NCBI RefSeq assembly: GCF_002443255.2
Contig: NW_019211454.1
Location: forward strand, 65,526,179-65,590,178
From: Varroa destructor
Taxonomy: Eukaryota; Arthropoda; Arachnida; Mesostigmata; Varroidae
DNA length: 64,000 bases
Direction of reading: 5' to 3'
Of the stretch, positions 53,441-64,000 are shown piece by piece. Under the pieces are notes generated by a model. It saw only the letters and a list, made by a program, of their open reading frames with translations. It was not told the DNA's origin and did no database searches. A program made the position numbers and the translations under genes. Numbering within the stretch: the first letter of the stretch is position 1; each line of letters starts with the position of its first letter.

Positions 53441-53449
53441 CAATATAGG

Positions 53450-54640
53450 AAATAGGCTTTCCGGTGATAAGGCCGCTGGAGCCATCGCTGCCGTTTGCGC
53501 CGGAACGTAGAAACGAACGCAAGCTGAGCCGGCTACTGTCACTCCGGGTACGCTAGTACTCCCTTTTCCCTCCGCAGATAGCGCTTATCAAGCAAGAAAA
53601 TGAGCACAATTTTGATCCGGTCACCAGACGGAGCCAGTATCGTAGCCATTCCGTTTGTACTTTCTCACTAATTGAAACACAGCTAGGGCCGGTAGTGATG
53701 CTGTGCCGTGGATACGACTCACGACTTCGTAAAGCTTTGTTTCGTATACACTGTCGCGTATTAGCGAGGTGGGATGGTCGGGAAGGGAAAAGGTCCGCTA
53801 TATATCACGGATACGGGCAACTAGCCTCCATAGAAGACAAGCAAGCAGTGGGTACGGGATGTGGCGTAGGTCTAGAAGCAGTGCGCTGCAAAAGCAGAAT
53901 GAAACACCGGACAAGCCGGTTCTAGTGCTCACCGGATAAGTACGCAAATCGGGTATGAATAAGAACAGGCCGAGTAAGGGGTTGTCAGCGGATCGGGCGT
54001 TTCCGGCACCGTTTCCTCACCGTCGCCACCACTGTTCTTGCCGTTTCATTCGCTGTTCATTTGACTTAGAGTGTAGGGCGAGACTAAAGCATAGCGGTTC
54101 GCACCACCATTGCCGAAGTCGTGGTTGCTCGCTGGCCCTTTGCGGCACCCACTAACGCCTGCGGTGTCCAACACCCAGCGACAAGGAACGTAAGCGGGTG
54201 CGCGGCATTATTTCTCTGCTTCAAATTTTCTAGTTTTGCAAATTACACTTCCTGCTTTCATTTCCCTCATTTTCGTTCCTGCCCTCATCGTCGTCTTCGT
54301 TCTGCTTCTGTGTTTTCTTTTCTCATCCTGTTTGGTTCCTTCAATGTTCCAACATTACGTTCTGTTTGTAAGCCGGGATACGCGTCGTCATCTCGCCCTG
54401 CGCCACCCGCGTGTGTGTGCGCTTTTTGTCGATGCACAGCTCATTCCGTTGCCTTCGTTCTGCGAAATAATAAAGGAGGCGTAGGACGTGCCCGAGATCC
54501 ACACGAAAGGATACACATAGACACACAAATATACGAGATGAACGTGTTCAAACTGTGTGACGGCGTGTCCAGCGAACAAAGGGGCTATGAGACGAGTTGG
54601 AGGCGCAACTTAGGGAAGAGCCAGTGTTTTTGCTGCTAAT
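53450..54640. other. GC-richer patch with overlapping open frames
   Basis: CpG-rich sequence is open in several frames at once. The plus frame 54121-54639 runs for 172 codons from a GTG, and a second plus frame and two minus frames overlap it. The plus translation is Cys-, Ser- and Phe-rich and shows no recognisable domain. A minus frame at 53229-53522 contains an Ala-rich helix-like piece (ISYIAAAADFFLKAV). Composition alone could keep several frames open. It is best described as a candidate promoter/5' exon region of unknown strand. Confidence 0.35.
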
Positions 54641-55211
54641 GTTGCTACAAAAGAATAGAGCGTGAACAAGAGCTAAAAGTGGATCCAGAAACGGCAGTAG
54701 TTGAAACAATACGTCCATATTAAGGTGTCGCTCCTTGTCCGCTTTACCAACCCGATTAAAACTGAAGACTTGTTGCAACAATCTACGCTTTATGGCATTA
54801 GTTTATAAAGGTCAGCTTTCCTCATTGGACCAGTCACAATATAAGGAAAGTCAAAACAAAGCGGTCTGCTCTCACAACCCCACGATTCCGGGGGATTCAG
54901 GGGACACTTTTTTGCAAGAGGTGAATTCAAACGGGTTAAAGAAGAAGGGTACCTTCAAGAAAGGCATTCATGACCTCTTCTCGAAAGCAGCGCGACAAGG
55001 GCAGTGCAAACGAAATGCAGTTGGATATGTGTGCTGCGGGCGGTAAGGAGTTCAAACGTCGATAATATACGCAAGCACCGAAAGAAAACTGTTACATAAT
55101 TATCTAGTGTCTCCCTTCATTTTCCCAGTCAGATTTAATATATACACCTGCAAGCACTGCTATAAATTTTTTTCAACGCCGCCTGTAACAAACAACCTTC
55201 GTCTGTAGTAG

Positions 55212-55582
55212 CCAACACGAGTAATGTCTTGTCTATCTCGTATACGCTGGAGAAGGTCCAACGCTTAACCATTGGCGAATTTTACGACGTCCTTGTTCAT
55301 TCTTACAAATGGACAATGCAAACAAACCTGCCCAGTTCCTCGCATTTTCATTTTGAAACATTATCATCATCCATTGGAGCGCGGCAGCCTGTGCAGCTGA
55401 CAGAATCGACCAGAGCGAAAATTGCCTTCAGATCGTTATACAGCCAAAACTCATTCTTTGTATATATAGCTGAAATACTGGAGCTGGATAGCTTCATCTC
55501 TATCAAAAGAAAACTTTTCTATAAGCGCATTGTTGCAACACTCGAACAAAATTTTAGACAAAATATCGCAAGCTCCTTTAAG
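55212..55582 (+). CDS. probable internal exon, family unknown
   Basis: This is the most protein-like unassigned block. After an acceptor (AACCTTCGTCTGTAGTAG, ending 55211) the plus strand encodes about 123 codons, reaching a donor (TTTAAG then GTACTG) at 55582/55583 in phase 0. The entry phase is 1. Notable pieces are YTLEKVQRLTIGEFYDVLV, ESTRAKIAFRSLYSQNSFFV and ATLEQNFRQNIASSF. Composition is balanced, with many charged and hydrophobic residues in helical spacing and no low complexity, and no long minus frame competes. I do not recognise the family; a helical scaffold or HEAT-like protein is a guess. An alternative acceptor 3 nt earlier keeps the frame. It would lie inside or antisense to the putative intron of the Reeler gene. 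Confidence 0.4.
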
Positions 55583-56158
55583 GTACTGGGATTCGCTTGC
55601 AAGTAATTTTACCCTGGTCTATTGTGCAACGACGAAGTAAGACATGACCTAAAGTTACCGACCGGCAGACCTTATAACCTTTGCCTTATAGCAGAAGCTT
55701 ATAGCCTTTGCAAGAAGTGCTTTACCATAGCTTTCTATGAGATACATTTGAATGTTCTTTTATGTTTGAAAGAGATGATGCTCATCAAATGATGGGCAGC
55801 TCTCTTCAGGTGCGTTTTCAATAGATCACTGCTTAATTTATGCATGCGGTACGATTAAACAATAGACTGATTCGTTTTTTTATTATATATATATCCCCAT
55901 CAAACTAAACCCCATTGATCCTTCTTATTGATTATACGTCCTTCATACGGAATCATATCTAGAATTCTGTCTGGTATGCTATCCAGAGTTTTTATACTTC
56001 TTTCTTCTATACTAAATTATGAGTAGCCTGGCTACCTAAAAAAGATTACGTAAACACCCGCGGACCCATTTGTTTGTTTGAGAGATGCGATATATTTTAG
56101 ATTATGTCTGGTTTGGACCAGCTAAACTAACTCTCTGCGCAGCTAGGCTGGGGTCTAC

Positions 56159-56178
56159 GTTGTTGTTGTTGTTGTTGT
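56159..56178. repeat. (GTT)6 microsatellite
   Basis: This is a short trinucleotide run of GTT units within non-coding sequence. Confidence 0.93.
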
Positions 56179-58913
56179 CTGAGTCTACACGGCCTTCCAA
56201 AAATCAGACAGAAAATGTTCATCCATAGCTTACGATTGCCCGCTGTAAACACAGAAGCGATCCTTACAGTATTTGCCCTGACAGCCACGTATTATATTTA
56301 GAAGACTCTATTTACATACAACATTCGTGTTGGAGTCAGTTTGCTGCTTAGCAATGCCAGCAGAAACAAAAAAAAAATCCTTAAGCAGACAACAAAATGC
56401 TAATGTCGAAATACACTTCTGAAGGCTTTTCTTTGCAACCAATTTGGCCTATTCGGTGTATTAGCTATTCACTTAACGCGTAAATTTGCAGCCGCCTCAA
56501 TGACGCGATTTTCACATAAATCATTGCTCGGACTCTCAGATCATAGTGGAGCTCGGCTTCTTTTCGCCAAACACGTGTTTGTTCCTCTCTGAGCAATATT
56601 GTTAATATATATATACAAACACATGTAATGACTATGGCTCAGTAGATCATACCATGCGACTAAACGAAAAAATTATTTACCATCGTCGTCGTTCTGAGTG
56701 CTTCCCTTTTCTGGGCAGATTTTTTTGTCCTGTTATAATTGATACTTTGCAATACAGTTGCTTATCTCCTGGCCGCCTATTATAGTTATAATCTTCTTTG
56801 CGAGTACTTGAGAGTTTACATTTTGAAGCTTCGGGTCAATCCGTTGTAGAGGTAAATTCGTTAAGTGCCAAGTTTGAAAGCTGAGAATTTGGAGCACTGA
56901 CTCAGAAATAACAACCAAAGACCCGTATAATTTTTTTGTCGGGTACCATGCTACTTAGGCTGATTGGTGCTAGTTTCTTCAAATTATCATTGCTATTCTA
57001 CCAGCCATTTGCCCTTCACTTATTTAGTAAAGTTATCCAACATAATTACGCGTATGCCATCTTCACTATATTATAGCATTAATATTACGTCATCAATATG
57101 AAATCATCATTTGACTGCCTTATTCATGATTCTCCTCGTCCTTCTTTAATAAACTGCCTGCTGTTTATTTACAGCATGATAAAGTTATGCTAAAACAATC
57201 TATAGATCTTCCGTAAAGAAGAATCGGATTGCATCGCATCGATGCAATCATATATATTTATGAGGCGAAGTAACACCAATATGGAAATCTTTAGATTTTT
57301 TTAGGGTACGTTACGCTTGAAAAGTTGACGACCACCGGACAGCAAGATGCTCGCTCCCGATTAATCGAATATTTTTTGCGGGCAGAAGAAGTCGGTGTCC
57401 TCTATATATACATTGTTTCTCCATGTGAGGTTCCCATTTGACCCTTTCACCTCAATTCAATGCTCATATTTATATTCAATTTTGTTACAGTATATTCTTG
57501 ATCGAGCTTCAGAGCCAACAGTTCTCAATTTGACAATAATTTCGGCGCTAGCACACGATTTCCAATTGCCATAACGAAGAATTTATTAACGAATTGTTTC
57601 CATAACGAAGACACCCATTTAGCTACGAACTAACCGTGGATAATGTTGAAATAACGGCACTAAACGAAACCCGGAATGGTAACTGTTTGCCTCATATATC
57701 TCGTTGAACGACAGCTACAAGTTTTCGACTGTTAAATTTAATCTCCATACGTATAAAATAAATCGATGATAAAAGTAGATCTATTTATAGCCGCAGATAC
57801 ATAGTAAATAATAACTAATGTATAGTAATCAGTAAAGTGTATAACAAAACGAGAACTTAACGAGGCTTGACATCGATGACCGTACAAACTTTTGATTAGA
57901 TTATTAGATTAAATTAAAATTCAATTAAAAACAAAAATTTAGCTCACCAGTCATCATTAATTGATAGTTTGACAGTGTAGCCTATGCAACAAACAATTCT
58001 AAGTATAGCCAGCTTAGTAGACAGAAACATTTCAGTTTTCATTAATGGCTATTCGACTGTTTTAGCGCGTCTAGCTTACCTATTTAGGCAGTTGTTTGAC
58101 TTTATAACGGTAGCGAATAGAGTGAACTCCTAGTGCTCCCCTAGAATAGGTTCGAAAAGTATACATAGTTTGAATGGAACCTCGATAGGTGCGGTCATGG
58201 CTTAAATGGATCACAATGCAATGTGTTGCCGGCATCAAAAGATCCGTGTGCAAACAGAGCTAACCTACCGTTTTTTGCATGAGACGCACCCAACTTCTAG
58301 AACGGTCTGACCATAGCTTCGTATCTTTCCCGGTGCGATGTCCTTGAAAAAACTTCATTAGCGGATATACGAAATAGAAACGTAAGCTCGCCAAAAGCGT
58401 CTAGGTTCAGAACAATTCTGATCCTAGCATTAATGGCCTGAAGCGTCAGTCTCTCATCCAGGTTATCCCTGTTAGTAGTTTGACGCTAGTAATGATAATA
58501 AGTAGAATCTAGGATAGTGGAAAATGGCTTCGGCTGTATTTTAAATTTTTTGCCTTTCTTTAATCACCGCCAGCGCCCCGTAAGTTGTGCAGCGCTAGAT
58601 ATAATCGAGGCACTGACCCGATGACGCAAGTAGCGAACCCTATCCTGAGTCATAAGAATAATCTGTAATATAAAGTCAATCGAATGCACCTCAAGTGAGA
58701 CACTCTACAAAACCCCATGCCACGGCAACTTTCGCTTTCACACTATCATCAGAGTGACCGATTCTATGATCACTAACGGGTTGTGTTTATCGATCTACTA
58801 GAAGGCTTACGCTGCTGGCTCTTTTACGTTTAGATAGCTACCGCCCCTTTTTTCAGCCGATACTCGTTCATCCATCAGCTGAAGCTTACATCTAACTTTC
58901 AAATTGTCCACAG
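56179..58913. other. AT-rich non-coding stretch
   Basis: I see no gene. A short hairpin GATTGCATCG-CAT-CGATGCAATC lies at 57227-57249. A minus-strand donor-like site near 58077 follows in-frame stops and is not part of an exon. Confidence 0.6.
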
Positions 58914-59020
58914 CCAGATTTCTGCCAAATAGATTTTCATTAAACACCGGAGCAACGGGATTGTTTCGCCAGGTCTTTTTCTCTTTGTCGGCCGTATCAT
59001 CATTGTTGCTACTGCTACAG
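58914..59020 (+). CDS. possible small internal exon
   Basis: A good acceptor (CTTTCAAATTGTCCACAG, ending 58913) and a good donor (CTACAG then GTACGC) frame 107 nt on the plus strand. One frame is open through it and encodes RFLPNRFSLNTGATGLFRQ followed by a Ser/Leu-rich hydrophobic tail. The frame remains open past the donor to 59254. The translation matches nothing I know. Only the splice signals raise it above background. Confidence 0.18.
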
Positions 59021-60000
59021 GTACGCGTTATAGAAAGTTGCGTTGTTCGTATCGCAGCTCCACTTCACGGGTTCGGCATACGAGAGTCTGACTCAAATCT
59101 ACTGACATCCTTATCGGTGGAGATAATACATCTCTCGCTTTCGTTCGTTATCCGCTCGAATTGCCGAAAAAAATCGCGACCGGTTGCTAATCTCGTACCG
59201 GTGGCGACGTACTGCGGACCACACATGAGACACCTTCTCAGAGTTATGAAATGACGGCTGATTTGATTATATATCAGTAAGTCGCCAGAGGCGCTATTCT
59301 GTTTTGACCATTTATATGAGCTTAGTAGAAGTCGTTTCCGTGTTAGCCCGTATTTCTTCGGAAGAAATCAGCTCCTAATGACCATTTGTTAGAAGGACGG
59401 TTCATGGATACTCCAAACTGTACCATGTCCTCTCAAGGTATCACCTAGCAGAAGTGCATTATGTAATGTTACTGCCAGGATTCTGCTGTGTCCTTACCCC
59501 GTGTTACTGCACAAAATCTGGATTTAGACCTAATAGGGTCTAATCGTTACTCAAAAAAAAACTGTAAAATTGAGATTCTGCAGGTTTCGATAGTAGAGGC
59601 GACATGTGGCTTTAGTCATAAATAGGCCGAAAAAAAATAGGTGAGAATGCATCGTTTCGATGTTCAGTAAGAGGCGAATGTATTTCTTGGCTTGATCTTA
59701 CGATGTTTTCAGCTGCCACGGGCGGTTGTTCGGAATCAAGATACAGGCTCAAAGAAGAGCTTTCTTTTTTCGCAGAGCCAAAGGCGTCATCGTACTAGCA
59801 GCCCTACTGTGATTACATGACCTTCTTGTAGCACAAATTGTGCAGGTAGAATGCGTTTATCTATTTTAAGGCTGTAAATATTAGGATTTGTTGCAGACTA
59901 GCCTTTGCTATTATCAAATTCGAGATTGACAATTGAATAATTCAAATAAATGTACGCTATGGACTACATAATAGATTTTATATAGTAAATAATTTCCCAT

Positions 60001-60071
60001 GTCACTGGTGCTGGATAGCGTGCTTACCTTCAAATCCTAGGGACACATGGGAGTTTCGATTCGAATTTCGA
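60001..60071 (+). repeat. tRNA-like SINE head fragment, copy 4
   Basis: GTGCTGGATAGCGTGCTTACC resembles an A-box region. It is followed by CTTCAAATCCTAGGGACACA, and a B-box-like GTTTCGATTCGAATTTCG sits at tRNA-like spacing. The GGGACACATGGG part matches GGAACACATGGGG in copy 2. This copy keeps the T-arm best. On the minus strand the same bases fake a strong splice donor (TTGAAG then GTAAGC), which I attribute to the repeat. Confidence 0.55.
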
Positions 60072-62852
60072 CATAGACACTCTTCGCTTCGTGATGAGAC
60101 CCGCGGTCTACACCGAAAATTAACGGTGTTATATATATATGTAAAAAAACTTGAAATATTTAATACTAGATAGTCACACAGTAACAATAGCAATGTTGAC
60201 ATACACGATGTGATAGAAATAGGCAAACGATCACGTAGTGGGGAAGACTTAAACGAAGCGATTTAGAAGTCAGCGTGACCATTTCAGCAAGAAAATCTCG
60301 GTAGGAAAAGTAAGTAAACTATCTATTTATACTGACTAATGTTTACAACTGTCGACGATTATACCACTCTGTCATTTACTCACTAAGAAAGTTTCCTTTG
60401 ATTGTGTACTTACGAAACACAACCTTGATTGAATGAAGGATATGATGCTTCAATAATAATCCTTGACAGTAACGAAGCTCTAGCGATATGAAGATTCATT
60501 CAGATAATCGAGCATCATCCTTTCAAAATGAGTGCAATCAGCTTATTTGTATTCTGCATTGTCCTTTCTTCGATACGATATTTCTCTGTCATCTTCATCA
60601 ATCTTCAGCAAAAATAACACTTTAGCAACAATTGCAATAATAGTTGGGAACGGTCCCTTTCGCTGTTTCGCACTTTAAGAGACCTCGTAACGATTTCGTG
60701 TTATTAGGATCAGCTACAACGAATTACGTATCTGTTCGATAACGAGTATATTGTACCTATTCAACATTTTCCGTTTGACAAACTCGTTGATGATTGTTCG
60801 TTTCCGCCACTGGTAATCGTAAAGCGTAGGGTTAGAATCGCCAAGCAGGACTGTGGTGCTATGTTTTTTTTTTTTTCTCTTTTTAAATATATAGTGTATA
60901 CTGTTTAGGGTCAACAACACCCACTACTGAAAGTCTCTTTTTAAAAATGTTGCTAACAACAAATAATACCAGCGGCCAAAAACTATACTGTCAGAAGTAG
61001 AAGAAGGTTGCGTCAATTAAAACGTACAATCAAACGTGAAATATACCGATAAACGATACAACAATGTATCTTTCAAAGGGACAATCAGTTCACCGTCGAA
61101 GCACTCAAAGCAGAAATACCTATAGCTAGGCCATTGGTTTTGCCTAAACGACCGAATTTCATAATAGCTGTTTTATTTTGCGGGGGTAGCCTAGCATTCC
61201 CTCAAAATCTCACAGTATCAGGAAAGATAATGATTAGCGAGATAGTAGTCTCGGCGCACTGTTTTAGAAAACCAGCGTTACGGCGTGGAAAAATGTATCA
61301 CATTGCCGATGGTCACCATAAGGTCGGAGATGAGATTAACAATCGTAAACTATAAATCATAGCTCGAAACTTATGATCTGGTTGAAAAAAAATACAATAG
61401 TTCAGAGTTGCACTAACCGAAAATCTGACATAATTTTATGTTAACTTTTTGCATTGTTAATGGTTATAATTTCAGTACGATGTAAATACAGTCAACATCT
61501 CAGGTAGACATTGTCAATTATCCATTTTACACCTTATTTCGGCATGGTACCACATTTTGTCAGAGTAAGAAACTATTCTTCTGCTATGTGTCACACCCGA
61601 AAAACGCACAACTAACTCAGACTTAATCTAGTGTATATAGCGTTAGAACAACAAAATGGGTTTTGAATCCTAGAGCATAGTAATTACCATCAGGACAAGG
61701 TAATCAGGGCCTCTCGATCTATCTTACCCCGGACCCGACATTGAAAATACTTCATTGAACTGATCAGAGTTACGACGATACGTGTACAAGTAAGTATGCA
61801 CAAAACAAGGTAGTAAGGGAATCGAAGATGGTTCTTTCATTACTAGGACTACCGCTGGGAATACATTCGCTTAGGGTGCGCATCATTAACACTAGTTGCA
61901 TATCTTCGCCCTGTGTCCCGTTGTTACAATCATTATTCATTTTACCACTGTTACGCCAATCATATTTGGTCCGCTACAGAAAACCCGGCGGCTTGCAATC
62001 AACTTGAGATGCTGCAACGACTGCATAAACTCTGTACCATTGCACAAAGTTATAGTTTTCAGTTCCAACTTACAGCAGAGAATAGGTCACACCGCACAAT
62101 CACTATAGCGATAGTGATCACGTTTTCTAAATTCGTCTAGTTCTTTCGAAAGTTCTAGCTTCTCTACGGTAGGTGATTTTGAAATGCCTTTTAAGCCACT
62201 GCTGGTTAGTACATAACAAGAACATAGCTGACCAAGTGCACAAGTTTCAGTTCAGCACCCAGTTTGGCCATGTAATCTATATCATTTTCTTGAGTTCATC
62301 CTCTAAGCAGTCTTCGATAAAATACTTTAAAAAATAATCATAGACAAAGATGATTTTTCAGTTTAGGGCTGAAGTATACTTCTTACACGGTGTGGACCTA
62401 TGACTTGAGTGAACCAAGGCGCATTGCATCTTCCTCTAAGGAAAAATAGGTGTCTTCGGGTTCCAGCCACAAAAGCACGTCATTCCTCGAATACTACGGC
62501 GGTACCTACACTAGCACCCCACACGGTTGAGAGACGAACATTACCTAATAAATTTTATTATAAGTATTTACTTCTTTGCCAAGACGAATGGGGAGCATCC
62601 GCTAACCCAAAGGTATAGTTTTGACATTATCGTTGCTTATATGCACGTGCTGTCTTCCTAGATTATAGGCAACCATTCGTAAAATTCGACATTTGTTTGC
62701 TAGTTGGCTAGGAAACGAGAAGTTTTGACGATAATTCCTTAACACTTGTTGAGTGGATCGTATTTTTGAGTAACGATGAGTAAGATGGTACAGTGCGTCT
62801 GCCACATGCGTGACGATCACGAAATAGATGATCGTAGTATCTTGATACTCAC
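60072..62852 (-). other. putative start of the Reeler gene's first intron
   Basis: The sequence directly downstream of the minus-strand donor at 62852-62847 must be intronic if that donor is used. I found no exon continuing the Reeler domain in this stretch. Short frames here (60714-60920 minus, 61134-61355 plus, 61896-62140 plus, 62409-62618 plus) lack support. How far the intron extends to the left is unknown. Confidence 0.5.
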
Positions 62853-63219
62853 CTGTGTAGCCCTCGCGTGGCACATAATTCTTCGGTGACCCACTCAGTC
62901 TTATAGAGAATCCTCCTGAGCCAGGAGTTCGTTCTGCTATCGCCCCTGAAGGGATTCGGTTACAGTCTAAAGCAAGGCGTTCCTTAGTGATGCTCATTGC
63001 TCCTGATGAACCCGCCCGGTTTCCAGAATCGCCTGGAGGCGGCTCTACCGGACTGTCGTTATCGTATTCGCCTGAATTCAGTGTCACGAATTGTGCCGTA
63101 GGCCCCGTGTCGCCAAGAGCCACAGTAGAGGATACAAGCGCAGCGAAAATTACTGCACAGGCGACATAAACAGTTGGAGAATCTAATGCCGGCGCGTCAC
63201 GCTTACGGCTTGACGCCAT
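62853..63219 (-). CDS. first coding exon of a Reeler-domain (F-spondin-like) secreted protein
   Basis: The exon encodes 122 residues plus one base. The ATG at 63219 is the first in-frame ATG after a TAG at 63327, with a good Kozak context (CAA before ATGG). Residues 14-36 form a signal peptide (PTVYVACAVIFAALVSSTVA). Residues 37-80 are an acidic, Pro/Gly/Ser-rich linker. From Cys86 the sequence shows the Reeler pattern: a Cys, then GGFSIRLSGSPKNYVP about 17 residues on, then a Tyr-Thr. The exon ends ACAG followed by GTGAGT, in phase 1. A next codon beginning with G fits the Val usually seen there. In F-spondin, Reeler is followed by a spondin domain and TSP1 repeats, which act in extracellular matrix and axon guidance. 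Those exons are not visible here. Other Reeler proteins (FRRS1-like reductases, defence proteins) remain possible. Partial gene only. Confidence 0.8.
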
Positions 63220-63327
63220 TTGACACCTCTCGAGATCACTCACACGAAGAACGACGGACGACGACAAGTTTTCCTCGAAAAAATTCTTGCTAGGCCAAAG
63301 ATTGTGCCGGTGTAGTTGATTAAGCTA
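63220..63327 (-). other. 5' leader of the Reeler-domain gene
   Basis: Between the in-frame TAG (63327-63325) and the ATG at 63219 the frame is open but contains no ATG. A TTG at 63267 could nominally extend the protein by 16 residues, but it would bury the signal peptide and is not used in my call. Whether the 5' UTR is spliced cannot be seen. Confidence 0.5.
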
Positions 63328-64000
63328 TTAGGAGACAGGTCTGGAAGTCTGCTTGCTCACATGTACGAATCTAGCAATTCACGACGCACGATGCGTTAAA
63401 CAGATAGCCTAGAAGAAGTTTTCCACGGGTTTTATCGGTGGAACCACAATTCACTCACTAAAACGTCCACTTTTCATCACTCCTGTTCAATTCCCCCATT
63501 CGAACCTTGCTGAATGTTAATTAGACAATAGCTGGGTTCAGAAGATGGTTGACGATTTTCAGTACGAGTTTGATCAATCCGCACTTGATACGGCTAAAAT
63601 CTGGAAAACAATCACTTGATTGATGCACGTCCTATCTTGCCACTTCGACAACTTCGCCGTGAAATAACTTTAAGAGCACTAAATTCGAAGATACAGGTAC
63701 GTATGCATCTGAAAGGCAATTATGTATTGTAGGAACATTGGGTATTTTTGTTTTTATCATAAATATTGGAGTATGTTCGAAACTTGTTGTAGTAATGTGT
63801 CGAACTATCTGATTGTCTGACTCAGTTCATTTTGTTTGCCTCAGTTCCGCATTGGTCCTTATTATTATACGAAGCGAAGACATTGAAAAATGCTTGTCAC
63901 TACGGAAGATAAATGTTAGAATAAATTTGACCAGCTTACTGGTGTAGCACATAGATCATTTCATGTAGGCCAGGCTCTTTTTCTGACTGTTGCACGTTGT
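63328..64000. other. upstream flank of the Reeler gene, possible divergent exon
   Basis: This should hold the promoter of the minus-strand gene. On the plus strand a strong donor (GATACAG then GTACGT) lies at 63696/63697. A frame reaching it in phase 0 encodes LIDARPILPLRQLRREITLR and a few more residues. An adjacent frame just upstream encodes VQKMVDDFQYEFDQSALD. The frame switch and the lack of a clear acceptor or start leave this unproven; it may be a divergent transcript. Confidence 0.25.

Noticed and set aside
60002..60226. Minus-strand exon ending at a strong donor near 60026
   Set aside because: The donor and most of the frame fall in the tRNA-like SINE fragment on the plus strand.
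62604..62852. Continuation of the 221-codon frame past the donor
   Set aside because: After GTGAGT at 62852-62847 the translation loses Reeler character, so this part is read as intron.
1..64000. CRISPR array, operon, phage or autonomous transposon (reverse transcriptase or transposase)
   Set aside because: There are no regularly spaced repeats, no clustered bacterial-type genes and no RT or DDE motifs in the translations examined. The sequence is eukaryotic.

Overview
This window looks like nuclear DNA of an invertebrate animal, most likely an arthropod. The reasons are one clear spliced first coding exon encoding a signal peptide plus part of a Reeler domain, very low gene density, many dinucleotide microsatellites, tRNA-derived SINE-like fragments, and a 100-N scaffold gap. 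CpG dinucleotides are common even in AT-rich parts, which argues against a heavily methylated vertebrate genome. Low GC, long spacing and sparse transposon coding sequence would fit a mite or tick, but that is a guess. There are no bacterial operons, rRNA genes, phage genes or CRISPR arrays.

The only gene I can name with confidence is at the right end on the minus strand. Exon 63219-62853 starts at the first in-frame ATG after a stop and encodes a signal peptide, an acidic/Pro-rich linker and the first half of a Reeler domain. It ends in a consensus splice donor in phase 1. It is best read as the first coding exon of an F-spondin (spondin-1)-like secreted matrix protein. I could not find its later exons, so much of the DNA to the left may be its first intron, or intergenic.

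The rest is mostly non-coding. From 1 to about 13.9 kb the sequence is AT-rich, with two tRNA-like SINE fragments (2.9 and 3.3 kb), a near-perfect 70-nt hairpin (4400-4469), AG and TA microsatellites, and a GC-richer patch near 7.0-7.85 kb. From 13.9 to 18 kb there are two GC-richer patches with consensus donors that could be 5' exons. From 18 to 28 kb there are tandem repeats, four microsatellite blocks and possible exons near 25.0 and 27.0 kb, up to the gap at 27987-28086. From 28 to 35 kb I see no gene. From 36 to 46 kb there are weak exon candidates on both strands and a perfect 15-bp hairpin (43604-43638). From 46 to 60 kb the two best unassigned plus-strand exon candidates (46048-46258 and 55212-55582) read as leucine-rich, probably helical protein, beside a GC-rich patch at 53.45-54.64 kb. 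A fourth SINE-like fragment is at 60.0 kb.

Apart from the Reeler exon, every coding call here rests on ORF openness plus splice consensus without recognised homology, and is scored low. A window of this size has many chance ORFs of about 100 codons, so length alone was not accepted as evidence.
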